From positions 4,607,031 through 4,671,030 of the forward strand of contig CM034142.1 in assembly GCA_019914995.1 (NCBI GenBank): a DNA stretch of 64,000 bases. The letters run 5' to 3'. Under the pieces are notes generated by a model. The model searched no databases. It had not been told where the DNA came from and saw nothing but the letters and a program-made list of their open reading frames with translations. This DNA comes from Acanthochlamys bracteata (Eukaryota; Streptophyta; Magnoliopsida; Pandanales; Velloziaceae). Below, one piece after another: positions 45,926 to 58,334 of the stretch. The stretch's first letter is position 1, and each line of letters starts with the position of its first letter. The position numbers and the translations under genes are program-made.

Positions 45926-48021
45926 TGTTGGTCAAACCTGCACAACCAACTCAAGAAAGGAGGGGTGAATTGAGTTGGTAGCTAAAAATTTTAATCCAGT
46001 ATTCGTATATAAACAGAGCTGATTTCCTACAATATAGCAGCAGTATATAGTTGAGCGTAAAGCATGATTCTCTCTGTTTGACGTTCTCTGTTTAGTTCAA
46101 GTGCAAGCAATATAAGAAATTATTCAAAACACAAACACACTGAGATTTACGTGGTTGGCAAATGAATTTGCCTACGCCCACGACCACTCTTTGTCAAGAG
46201 TGAATTCTACTAATTCTTATCAAGTTGCTACAATACCAAATAATGTGTTTAGCCAAACACCATTACTTTAACAGTTCTCTCTTCAAGATAAACCACCTAC
46301 TGCCTACTAGACTCACAAGTCTCTCTCATTTGCTAAGACACAAGCCTTACCCAAAGCCTTGTGTAAAAATCGTAGCTCCTTACAAGATTAGCACTGTGAG
46401 AAGGCTTAACCAAGCCCTTCACAACGAGTATGTTTGTTACAAACAATTTTCAACCACTGGATCTCTCTCTTTGGATTAAATTTAAACTTAGTAAAGCAAA
46501 GAGAGGATCAAAGAAATGCCAAAGATATATCTAGATAAAAGCTCGAGCAAAGTGAGGTTGTGGGAGAGATGTTTCTTCTTTATGTAAGCTTTTTCTTATG
46601 TATGTGGCTCTGTTTTTTCTTTTTCTCTGTAGTGTCTCTCACCTGGTTTATTTTCTCTTCTTCTCCCTCTTATATTTTTCATTTCTCTGGCATTTGAAAT
46701 TTCTAATCTTCTAACGGTAGAAAATTTTCCGTTGTCTCCCTTGTGCTTTGCTACAATGTTGTCACTTTGCTCTTCTATCTTTCCGCTAATCGGGTTCCAT
46801 CAAATAGGTCTTCAACAGTTGGATCTTTCTTTTATAACAATAAATGGGCTTGTCGGTGATTTCAATTTCTCCCGCGTGTGCTCCCCTTCTTTGCTCTTTT
46901 CTGGTGGCCTTTAGTATGGAGACGATGAACCAATCTCGTGGATCGAATACATCAAGCTCAAATTCGAATTTTTTCTTCAATTCATAGATCAGTCATGTGA
47001 GGTTCTGTTGGATGTTCAATTTGATTCTTTGTGATCGCAATATATAAATTTGTTTTGCAATGTGACGAATGCTAGTGATTTGAAGTGTATTATCATTTGG
47101 ATGTTCCAAGCAAAATCAACTCGATATGCAGTGAAAGAATGCTTGGATTTCATCTTGTGAATCTTGTAAGAAGGCTCTATATGGAGTGTTCTTCATCACA
47201 ACTTCATTTATCCGAATCATTTTGTATAGTTGCTCCATATAGTAGGTTATTGTGATGTATCGTCGCAGCACTATGGTGGATCAGTGTATGTATACTCTTT
47301 TGTAACTGGATCTAGGCTTTTAATGAAAATCGATATTTAATTACAATTTCGCATCTTTGACAAACTGGTTTTGATGGCACTTTAGCATTGTGTTCTTGAC
47401 ATTCATTTGTCGTGATTTGTTACTGAACTTGATGTGAAATGACAAGTGGATATGATGTTCTATATGTCCTCAAAAATTGGTTTTCAAAGCGAATGAGAAA
47501 ATCTTGATCAAACTTCATCCAAAGTTGACTCACTATTGTGCGATTTTTGCAATGTATGTTTTCTTAATTTCTTCCGATCTTTCACGAATTTTCCAAAGTT
47601 GTGTAGATCATAATTTGATAAACTCTTTAGCCAAGATTGTTGTATGCATGTTGTTCTAGCTCTGGTAAAAATATCTTCCTCAAACTGAATTTGCATCACG
47701 ATCGAATCCGCTCTGAAAATTTACAACTTGATCATTTTCACTCTGTTCGGGATCGCCAGTAATCTAGTCAATTGTTCTTGTGAGACTTCTACGCTTCGCT
47801 CTCGTCCCGCTCTCTCATTCGCTGTCCAACACTTATTGATTTTCATCTTGCGTCCAAGTAGAGTTTCCTATAAAGCAATTGTGTTTGGACTATAATTATT
47901 TATTTGCAAGAATTTATACTTTCAATTCTGCATAGCTTAATTTAAATCATTAGTCCATCTAATTCATAAACTATAATTCTTAATATTTGTTATCATCAAA
48001 ATTAGTCTTGATATTCCAACA
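45926..48021 (-). repeat. 3' LTR of sirevirus-like element A
   Basis: In element orientation it starts TGTTGGAATATCAAGAC and ends GGTTTGACCAACA, 2,096 bases. It is close in sequence to 53104-54790 and to the inverted LTR at 1-1487. Confidence 0.9.
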
Positions 48022-48425
48022 ATCTCCCCCTTTTTGATGATGACAAAATAAATTAAGAATTATTGGTTTATTATTTAACAAATCATAGTGATGCTTAAAA
48101 CAAAAACATGCTTTTGTTACCTAAGAAACTTTTTGAATAAATTCTCCCCCTTGCTGAATGCATTATTAACGCTTTCACTTTCCTACACACAATAATTCTT
48201 CCATCTCTCCCCCTTTTTGTCATCACAAAAAGAGTGGGAGGTATATATTCATGATGCATAAAGAATGTATTCATATAATCCAAGAAACAACACGTGTATA
48301 TATTTTACCTTGATTTACCTTTCATCGACATTAATCGAGAAGGATATATCTCACCATTCTTTACTGATGGAGGCTTCTCTCTCGTTTATGCTTAAAAACT
48401 TCTTGAATTTCTCCCCCTTTCAAAT
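48022..48425 (-). other. Multiple polypurine tracts of element A
   Basis: Minus-strand purine tracts of the form AAAAAGGGGGAGA lie next to the LTR (48022-48034) and again near 48141-48151, 48203-48217 and 48409-48422. Repeated purine tracts upstream of the 3' LTR are a described hallmark of sireviruses, with one adjacent tract used for plus-strand priming. Confidence 0.8.
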
Positions 48426-51363
48426 ATAATATATGCTTTACCTCCTAAGATATCTTTGTAGATGGATAGACTTGTATTTGCATTGATGTGGCATAATGAG
48501 AATAACTCCTGACTGTTCAGAAGATTTAACAGAAGGTTGTTTCTTTTCTGTTTAAGATCTAGCTGGCTATTTTGCGACTGTTTTTGTATAGAGAGATATC
48601 TTCTTACTGTCTTCATCTAAACTGCATTACTGAAAATATCTTTTCTCGACTTTAGGTTAGTTCACAAATGCAATAATAATTAGCAGAGATTGTAAAATCA
48701 AATTCTTTGCAAAATTCCGATCCCATTTAAAGTACAAACGTAAAACTTCACATTTCATTCCAGTATAATTCAAAACTGACAATATTTGTCAAAAGAAAAT
48801 ATCATCAAAATCGTCATTTCAGAAATACAAAACAATTTTACGATATATTCAAATCAAGATAATACTTCACAATTTATATCATACAAATTCACAATGTTAT
48901 ATAGCATTTGCACTTAATAATTTGCCAAAAAGAGATAGGAGAGAATTTATCCATACCTTATTTGCACCTTACGCCTTCTTGTTTTACTTGACAAAGAGAA
49001 TTTTCTTATAGTATATGTCAATTAATCCATGCAGCAAGAAGAGCGTTGCATGTCCCCGTTTGCACGAATAGGTCTCAAAAAATATATGACTTGAGAGAAA
49101 GGATATCTCATGTAAGTTATATTTTCTTTTACTAAGACATTTGCACTTCTCCCTTAATAGTTGCTTTCATTCTACAAGGGCATAATCTTCTTATTGTTGA
49201 TATAGTTAGGAACCTCTCATCTCAATAAAAATAAAAATAAAAAATAAAAAAGCTGCGTATGGTAAAATTAGTATAGAAACTTTTTCAGCATGTAAGTGTT
49301 AACTCAGAGTGCTTTGCTTCCTCATTTTGCCATCTTCTCTTATCATTTTCAAGGAATAATGTTAAATTCCATCACAAACATTTAAAGAGATAAAAACCAA
49401 ATTAATAGCAGATTTGTATTTTTTGGGGTTGCAATGTTGACACTAGTTTTGTTCATATCAATCATTTTCCTCATGTGATATTTAGTAGCATATATGTGCT
49501 AGCTAGGAGTTTTGAAACATCTGCATGACAAGTAATCATTAGGTACCATATTGTTTTGAATAGAGCAATAAAGAGCATCTTTGCTTTAATAATTATAGCA
49601 TATATAGATTTCAACTAAGCACACATAGGTTAAGCAAATTTTTAGAGCAGTTCAATCAAGAATTAAATTTCAGCAATATCTCAATAAGGTGTATCATTTA
49701 CTTCAACACTAACACTTCATCAAAGTTTTGAAGATTATTGAAATCAATATCTTAGAAAAGAGACTTACCTTTGCCCCACTTTGTGATATTATAAGAGAAA
49801 ACTTACCTCTTTCTTTGTGCAAATTTCTTTATGTCTTTTTATCAACAATTGGCGTTGTAGTTCTCTTATTAATTGCATGCTTACTAGACGATGCAATATT
49901 TGTATTTCTGCAATTTTGGTTGCCATTGATTGTGTTCTTTGTAAAGGTGCTTGCTATTTGTTATGGAACCAACGTCTCTTCTTCGAATGCACCCTCACTC
50001 AATTTTTAAGAGTTTGTCTCAACTCTTTTGCTTTTTGCATCGATTAGTTAAGATCTGCAAACTATATGTTAGTCAATAATACTTCATCAGAAACATGATT
50101 AGTGGATACTTTTTAGAGCAAGTAGATGCTGAAATTCAGAATATCGTAAATGTATAGAGATTCCTTCATGAGGATAAGTTAGTATAGAACCATCTCCAAT
50201 AATTTTTCAACCAAGCATTATCTCAAAGAGATATCCTTCATATCCATATTTTCTTTTTTTCATCATATATTCAATTATTAAACCTTTTCTTTACTTTTTG
50301 AGAATGTAAGCTAACAAGTATGGCATTTATAATGGTTCCTACAAAGGACTTCAATGTGCTAATGAGAAGATGAACAACAAAACCTTCATTTGTATTACAT
50401 GATGTAAATCTTAAAATGGTTAATTAGTTTTTAAGGAGAAATGCATTTTACAAAATATAATACTCTTATTTCAGAAAATTCATTAAGTTTTCAGTAACAC
50501 ATTAGACACTGCATTTGTAACAGATTTGAAAACAAACCATTAATTAAACATACCTTTCAAAAGTAATGAATTCATGAAAATTTATACTAGCAAATAAAGT
50601 ATGTTTGTAAAATCTTTTTGCAATATCAAAAATTTGTTTTGAAAAATTCATTCGCACTCCAAAAGCAACTACGCATCTATGATAAAGGGCCATGAGATCT
50701 TGACATATCTCAAAAAATTGATATAAGGGCAATGTACGTACCTCTTGATAAAAAATTGATAATAAATATATAGGTTACTGTTGATAGCTTCTCATGATTC
50801 TTTGGATCTATATTTGAATACAAATGATACAATTTGAAAACACTCATTGCATTTCAGAGGTTTCAATGAAAGTTGTTAATCTTACATGGGATTGCGATTG
50901 GCTATTCATCTTTGAAATTTACATTTCTTCACTTTTTTTTAAATAAATCAGTAAAACATCTCTCATGCAAAGTAAAGCGAGGATTTTTCAGATTTGATCT
51001 TCATTTCAATTAGATATTTGATAAAAATAAATCTACAAGATTTGAAAAGGATTTTTAAATTATAGTATCTAAATCTCTATACCATAGCTATCTACTTTTC
51101 TTTATATTTCTCTTACAATGATTAGTAGTATATATATCTATGCCAATCAAAAGTTCTAAAATATCATGCATACATACATTAATATTTATTGAAAATTTGC
51201 ATAAGCTAAGATTCATACAATTTCAACGAAAGATGCGTTGCAATTAGTTTTATTTGTATTTAAAAGCTAAAAATATTAAAGTCTTGGCAATCATAAAAAT
51301 CATTACAAGATAGAATTACTTACCTCATCGTTGAAAAACATTTACGCCTTTGATACCCAAATT
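48426..51363 (-). other. Internal non-pol region of element A with exon-like blocks
   Basis: No pol domain is recognisable. A block at 49807-50054 (248 bases) is bordered by acceptor TAGTTTGCAG and donor GAG|GTAAGT on the minus strand, and is related to 54966-55210 in element B and 20942-21161 in the plus-strand element. A second block at 48442-48621 has acceptor GTAATGCAG and donor GGAG|GTAAAG. Donor-like GAG|GTAAGT also follows the gag region near 51325. These are splice-like signals seen in sequence; splicing itself is inferred. Confidence 0.6.
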
Positions 51364-53045
51364 TTATTGGGTTCTAAAGTATTGATAATCTGGAGAGATT
51401 CTTTTGGCACCCACACATCTTTTGTTCATATCTTGATTTTTTTTCTTGAAATTGGAATAATGAGTCACATTTTCATCGTTGCTAGCAACATAGGAGGTGG
51501 ATGGATTACCTTGCAAAATAATAGATTGTTTAGTAGTAAAGTATCTAACACTTGTTCTAAAAGGATTTTCACTTACCTTTTTCAAAAGACGGCTGCTCTT
51601 GGAAATCCACAATACCTTTAACTTATTCTCATTATTTTTGAACCAACAAGAACTTACTTTGTGACCCTTTCTACCACAATAAAAACACTTAATAAAAGGA
51701 ATAAAAGAATTTACTTTGTTAGCCTTATACTTACTGGAGAATGCACCATCTGTAGATTTTAAATTTTGCTTAATATTGGTTCGGTTGACAGCAAGATTCA
51801 CACTAGTTGGCACAAATTTGATACCTTCTTTTCTGAATACACCTTTCTGTGAGCCAAGCATAGCATCCAACCTGTCTTTACTTTTAACAAATCTTGTTAG
51901 AGAAGTTTGCAGTCTTTATTCTCGATAGTGAAATCTTTTACCTTATTTCTCGATCGTAAGTAAGCATTGGTAGCATGTGATTTGTTTGTTGCTTTGACTT
52001 GGGCTAGTTCTTCTTTCGGACAATCACATTCCGCATGTAACTTGATATTATCTACTTCTAACTCCTTGACATTCTCATTTAAATTCACACAAGTATAGGA
52101 GTTACCAATGATGGAGTTACTCGGATATTTATCAAGTACTATAGTCATTCAACTTGGCACAAAGTTTCTCATTTGTCTCAATGAGCTTTTATTTTCAACA
52201 CGTAACGCATGTATTTCTGCACTTGTTTGGTTAGTATGCAAAAGTAAGATCATCATTAAAAGTAAGTACTTGCTTAGTCAACAAATCGTTCTTTTCTTTA
52301 TATTCACGCATGCAGTTTTTCATACTTTTGTTCATGCTTTTTACATGCATGTATTTAGCATACAATTTATTAAAATTTTCATTCAAATTTTTATTTGAGT
52401 CATAAAGTTCAGATGAGCTTACCTCACTAGATTGTTCATTATTGGCCATTTGACATAATCCCATCTCTTTTTGATGAACAATTTCAGTTTTGCTTCTTTT
52501 AGATGAGGAAGAATTTTTGTTGCTGCATCTAGGTTTTGCTATCTTCCGAAGCCGGTTCTTCCTCAAGATGTGCCTGCACTTTTTTGTAACTAAAACAACA
52601 TTATCTTCTTCTTTAGAGGAAGGAAAACTTACCTCATTCTGGTATTTGTGGATAGCTGTCAAGCGAAGGTGATGTTCCTTTTGATGATTTAGTATTGTTT
52701 CATTTTCATTTGATTGGCTAGCCTCAGATTTGCCTTCATATATTCTCTCTAACTTGAGCCAAACTTCTTTTGCTGTAGAATGAAAGTAAATGTGATTAAA
52801 TTGTTCAAAATTTAAAGCACGATACAGCAAATCTAAAGCATAAGAGTTTAAAGAAGAAAAGTTGTTATTTTCTGAAATTTGCATTGTAGCTCTATCTCCA
52901 TCTTGTGATCTTCCACAAAAAAGTAATTTTGCGACTTTAAAAATATAGTCATCTTCATCTTCCAATGTCTGTAATTATTTCCATCAAATGCTGGAGGACA
53001 GTCAAGCGATCTTCCTTTCTTTTCAATATGAGTTGAGTTCGCCAT
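51364..53045 (-). pseudogene. Sirevirus-like gag region, element A
   Basis: Minus-strand gag with FDGNNYRHWKMKMTIFLKSQ at the start, the core NHIYFHSTAKEVWLKLERIY, a basic Ser/Lys stretch, a coiled-coil-like region and the knuckle CFYCGRKGHKVSSCWFKN near 51660-51700. It is the same layout as 17936-19700. It is broken. Confidence 0.9.
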
Positions 53046-53089
53046 TGGATCTTTTCCTCAAGGTGGTTAAACCTTCAATTTAGAGGCCC

Positions 53090-53101
53090 GCTCTGATACC
53101 A
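53090..53101 (-). other. Primer-binding site of element A
   Basis: The plus strand reads GCTCTGATACCA, which is TGGTATCAGAGC on the minus strand, a perfect initiator tRNA-Met complement 2 bases inside the LTR end. Confidence 0.95.
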
Positions 53102-53103
53102 AT

Positions 53104-54790
53104 TGTTGGTCAAACTGCCTAACCAACTCAAGAGGGAGGGTGAATTGAGTTGGTAGCTAAAAATTTTAATCCAATATTCGTATATATAAATAAGAGTGAT
53201 TTCCTACAATATAGCGTGGTATAGTCATTTGACGTAAAATGATTCTCTGTTTGACGTTCTCTGTTTAGTTCAAGTGCAAGCAATATAAGAAATTATTCAA
53301 AACACAAACACACAGAATTTACGTTGTTGGCAAAATGAATTTGCCCTACGTCACTGACCACTCTTTGTCAAGAGTGAATTCTACTAATTCTTATCAAGTT
53401 GCTACAATACCAAATAATGTGTTTAGCCAAACACCATTACTTTAACAGGTTCTCTCTTCAAGATAAACCACCTACTCAGCTCTACTAGACTCACAAGTCT
53501 CTCCTTTTTTGCTAAGACACAAGCCTTACCTAAGGCCTTGTGTAAAGTCACGTAGCTCTTACAAGATTAGCACAACTGGCGAGAAGGCTTAACCAAGCCC
53601 TTCACAACGAGTATGTTTGTTACAAACAATTTTCAACCACTGGATCTCTCTCACTTTGGATTAAATTTAAACTTAGTAAAGCAAAAGAGGATCAAAGAAA
53701 TGCCAAAGATATATCTAGATAAAGCTCAGGCGGTGAGGTTGTGGGAGAGATGTTTCTTCTTTATGTAAAGCTTTTTCTTATGTATGTGGCTCTGTTTTTT
53801 CTTTTGCTCTGTAGTGTCTCTCTTTGGTTTATTTTCTCTTCTTCTCCCTCTTATATTTTCTGTTCTCTCGTTTATTGAAATTTCTAATCTTCTAACGGTA
53901 GGAAATTTTTCCGTTGTCTCCCTTGGCGCCTTTGCTACAATGTTGTCACTTTCCTCTTCTACGCTCTTTTTGCTAATCGGGTTCCATCAAATAGGTCTTC
54001 AACGGTTGGATCTTTCTTTTATAACAATAAATGGGCTTGTCGGTGATTTCAATTTCTCGCGTGTGCTCCCCTTCTTTGCTCTTTACGGTGGCCTTTAGTA
54101 TGGACGGCGATGAACCAATCTCGCGGATTGGAATACATCAAGCTCAAATTCGAATTTTTTTCTTACGAATTCATAGATCAGTCATGTGAGGTTTCTGTTG
54201 GATGTTCAATTTGCTTTTCTTTGTATTCGCAATATATAAATTTGTTTTGCGTGCGAATGCTAGTGATTTGAAGTGTATTATCATTTGGATGTTCAACAAA
54301 ATCAACTCGATATGCGGTGAAAAAGAATGCTTGGATTTCATCTTGTGAATCTTGTAAGAAGGCTCTATATGGAGTGTTCTTCATCAACTTCATTTATCTG
54401 AATCATTTTGTATAGTTGCTCCATATAGTAGGTTATTTGATGATGTATCGTCGCGACACTATGGTGGATCAGTGTATGTATACTCTTTGTAGCTGGATCT
54501 AGGCTTTTAATGAAAATCGATATTCAATTACAATTACGGCATCTTGACAAACTGAATTTGATGGCACTTTAGCATTGTGTTCTTGACATTCATTTGTCGT
54601 GATTTGTTCTTGAACTTGATGTGAAATGACGGTGGATATGATGTTCTATATGTCCTCAAAATTGGCTTCAAGCGAATGAGAAAATCTTGATCAAACTTCA
54701 TCCGAAAGTTGACTCCACTATTGTCCGATTTTTACGCAATGTATGTTTTCTTAATTTCTTCCGATCTTTCACAATTTTCCAAAGTTGAAA
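53104..54790 (-). repeat. 5' LTR of element A (partial)
   Basis: It matches the LTR at 45926 from the TTTGACCAACA end for about 1.69 kb, then passes at about 54790 into internal sequence of element B. The junction is a rearrangement point. Confidence 0.85.
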
Positions 54791-54965
54791 TTAAGCAAAT
54801 TTCAATAAACAGTTCTATCAAGAATTAAATTCCAGCAAAATTTCAATAAGGTGTATCATTTACTTCAACACTAGCACCTCATCAAAGTTTTGAAGATCAT
54901 TAAAATCAATATACTGTAAAGAAACTTATCTTTGCCGTACTATGATTTTATAAGAGAAAGCTTAC

Positions 54966-55210
54966 CTCTTTGCTATGCAAATTTTTTTAGGTCTTTTCTT
55001 ATTAGTTGGTGTTATAATTCCCTCATTAATCGCATGCTTACTGGACGATGTAATACTTGTATTTCTACAAATTTGCTTTCCATTAGTTGTGTTTGTTGTA
55101 AGGTGATTGTTATTTGACATAAACCCAATGTCTGTTCTTCTGAATGCACCCTTTCTCAATTTTTCAAAGTTTGTCTCAACTATTTTACTTTTGCATCGAT
55201 TAGCTAAGAT
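54966..55210 (-). other. Exon-like block in element B
   Basis: On the minus strand, acceptor ATACTTTGCAG and donor GAG|GTAAGC enclose 245 bases that are open throughout in one frame, ILANRCKSKIVETNFEKLRK at the start. The content is basic and hydrophilic with no recognised family. Blocks at the same place in the other two elements have the same borders. Function unknown. Confidence 0.55.
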
Positions 55211-56499
55211 CTGCAAAGTATATGTTAGTCAATAATACTTCATCAAAAATATAATTAGTAGATACTCTTTAGAGCAAGTAGATGCTGAAATTCAGAATAT
55301 TAGAGATGTATAGAGATTCTTGCATGAGGATAAGTTAGTATAAAATCATCTCCAGTAATTTTCTGAAACAAGCATTATTTCAGTAAATATCCTCAATATC
55401 CACATTCTCCTATTCATCATATATTTAATTATTAAATATTTTCTTTACATGAAGACATGAACCGTCAAATATGGCCACTATAATAGTTCCTGCAAAGGTC
55501 GTCAATGTGCTCACAGCAAGATGAACAACAAAACTTTCATTTAGCATTACATGATGTAAATCCTAAAATGGTTAATTAGTTTTCAAAGAGAAATACATTT
55601 TATGAAACATAATACTCTTATTTTGAAAAATTCACTAAGTTTTCAGTAACACATAAGAAGGCACATTTGTAACTCACTTGAAAACAAAACAATTAATTAA
55701 ACATACTTTTCAAAGATAATGAATTCATGAAAATTTATACTAGAAAATAAGGTATGTTTGCAAAATCTTTTCGCAATATTCAAAAATTATTTTGAAAGAT
55801 TCATTCACACTCCAAAAGTAATTATGCATCAACAATAGAGGGTCATGAGATCTTGGCATATCTCAAAAATTAATAAAAGGACAATATACTTACCCCTTGA
55901 TTGAGATATATTTTTTTAAATAAAATATATAGATTACCTGTTGATAGCTTTTCGTGGATATTACTGGACCTATACTTGAATACAAATGATACAATTTGGA
56001 AAGCCTCATTGCATTTTAGAGGTTTCAATGGAGAGTTGTTAATCTTCTGTTCAGATTCCAGTTAGCTATTCATCTTCTTAAATATACATTTCTTCACTGT
56101 TTTTAACTAAACCTGTAAAACTGCTCTCATGCAGGCGATGTAGGGGTTTTAGATTTGATCTTCATTTCAATTAGATCTTTGATAAAAATAAATTTTCAAA
56201 ATTTGGAAAGAATTTTTGAATTGTAGTATCTAAATCTTACCATAGCTATCCACTTTTCTTTATATTTATCCTGCAAAGATTAGTACTATATATATACCAG
56301 CCAAAAATTCTAAAACATCATGCATATATACATTAATATTTATTGAAAATTTGCATAACTCAAGATTCATACAATTTCTGTCAAAGATGAATTGTAATTA
56401 GTTTCATTTGTATTTGGAAACTAAAAACATCAAAGACTTGGCAATCATCAAAATCATTACAGGATTGAATTACTTACCTCATTGTTGAAGAATTTCTGC

Positions 56500-58270
56500 A
56501 ATAAAAATGTATGCCTTTGATACCCAAATTTTTTTGGATTCTAAAGTGTTGGTAATTTTGAGAGTTGTTTTTGGCACCCATATCTTTTTATTCATACCTT
56601 AATTTTTCTTGAATTTGGAATAAGGAGTCATATATTCATCGTTGCTACCAACATAGGAGGTGGATGAATTACCTTGCAAAATAATAGATTGTTTAGTAGT
56701 AATGCATCTAAACACTTGTTCTAAAGAGATTTTCACTTACCTTTTTAGAAGACGGTTGCTCTTGGAAATTCACAATATCTTTACCTTATTTTTATTATTT
56801 TTAAACCAACAAGAACTTACCTTGTGACCCTTTCTACCACGATGAAAACACTTAATAAAAGGACTAAAAGAGTGTGCTTTGTTAGTTTTATACTTACCGG
56901 AGAATGCACCACTTATAATTTTTTAAGTTTTGCTTAATATTGGTTCGGTTGACAGTAAGATTCTCACTGGTTGGCACAAACTTGATACCTTATTTTCTGA
57001 ATACACCCTTTTGTGATCCAAGCATAGCATCCAACTTGTCTTTACTTTTAACAAACCTTGTTAGAGAAGCTTGTAGATCACCGTTTTTGGCAGTCAAATT
57101 TTTTACCTCATTTCTCAGTAGTAAGCATTCAGTAGCATGTGATTTGTTTGTTGCTTTGGCTTGGGCTAGTTTTCTTTCAGACAATCACATTCCGCATGTA
57201 ACTTGGTATTATCTACTTCTAACTCTCTAATGTTTTCATTTAGATTCATACAAGTGGATGAGTTATCAATGCCAGAGCTACTTATGTATTTACCAGTAGT
57301 ATAGTCATTCAACTTGTCACAAAATTTCTCATTTGTCTCAATGAGCATTCTGTTTTCAACACTTAACGTATGTATTTCTGCACTTATTTGGTTAGTATGC
57401 AAAGCATCTTTTTTGGCATTATTTTTACCAGCAAGATCATCATTAAAAGTAATTACTTGCTTAGTCAACAAATCGTTCTTTTTTTTGTATTCACGAATGC
57501 AGGTTTTCATACTTTTGTTCATACTTTTCACATGCATGTATTTAACATACAATTTATCAAACATTTCTTGCAAATCTTTATTTGAGTCACAAAATTCAGA
57601 TGAGCTTACCTCACTAGATTGTTCATTATTGGCCATTTGACATAATTATATCTCTTTTTGATGAATGGTTTCAGTTTTGCTCTTTTTACATGTTGAAGAA
57701 TTTTTGTTGCTGCGTCTAGGCTTTGCTCTCTTTCGAGACCGGTTCTTACTTCTTCTTTTTTGGTTCTTTTTCAAGATGTGCCTACATTTTCTTGTTACCA
57801 AAATAACATTATCTTCTTCTTTAGAAGAATGGAGACTTACCTCATTTTCGTATTCGTGGATGGCCGTCAAGCGAAGGTTATGATACTTTTGATGATTTAG
57901 TATTGCTTCACTTTCATTTGATGAAATTTCCCCTTCGCTATATTGGCTAGCCTCAGATTTGCCTTCATATATTCTTTCTAACTTGAGCCAAACTTCTTTT
58001 GCTGTGGAATGAAAATAAATGTGATTAAATTGTTTAAAATTTAAAACACGATACAGCAATTCGAAAGCATGAGAGTTTAAAGAAGAAAAGTTATTATTCT
58101 CTGGAATTTGCATTGTAGCTTTATCTCCATTTTTGACGATCTTCCACAAAAAATAATTTTGTGATTTTAAAAATATAGTCATTTTCATCTTTTAGTGTCT
58201 GTAGTTATTCCCATCAAATGCTGGAGGACAGTCAAGCGATCTTCCTTTCTTTTCAACAAGAGTTTGAGTT
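56500..58270 (-). pseudogene. Sirevirus-like gag region, element B
   Basis: Minus-strand gag core FNHIYFHSTAKEVWLKLERI, a basic stretch, a coiled-coil-like segment (TLSVENRMLIETNEKFCDKL) and a knuckle region near 56810-56850. It aligns with 51364-53045 along its length. It is broken. Confidence 0.85.
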
Positions 58271-58334
58271 CGCCATTGGATCTTTTCCTCAAGGTGGTTA
58301 AACCTTCAGTTTGGAGGCCCACTCTGATACCAAT

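Larger units (their letters stand above)
45926..54790 (-). mobile_element. Sirevirus-like gag-only element A
   Basis: On the minus strand: 5' LTR portion (53104-54790), primer site (53090-53101), gag (51364-53045), an internal region without pol, purine tracts, and 3' LTR (45926-48021). The LTR ends are TGTTGG... and ...TTTGACCAACA. The left flank is inside the RT of Ale-like copy 1, so the element inserted into it. The right LTR stops inside its length, where sequence of element B begins, so no target duplication can be checked. It is broken, but the LTRs are close to each other and to 1-1487, so it is fairly young. Confidence 0.85.

Noticed and set aside
49728-50009. 93-residue plus-strand open frame with membrane-like segments
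   Set aside because: It lies antisense to the exon-like block of the gag-only element. The hydrophobic pattern is the complement of a basic stretch.
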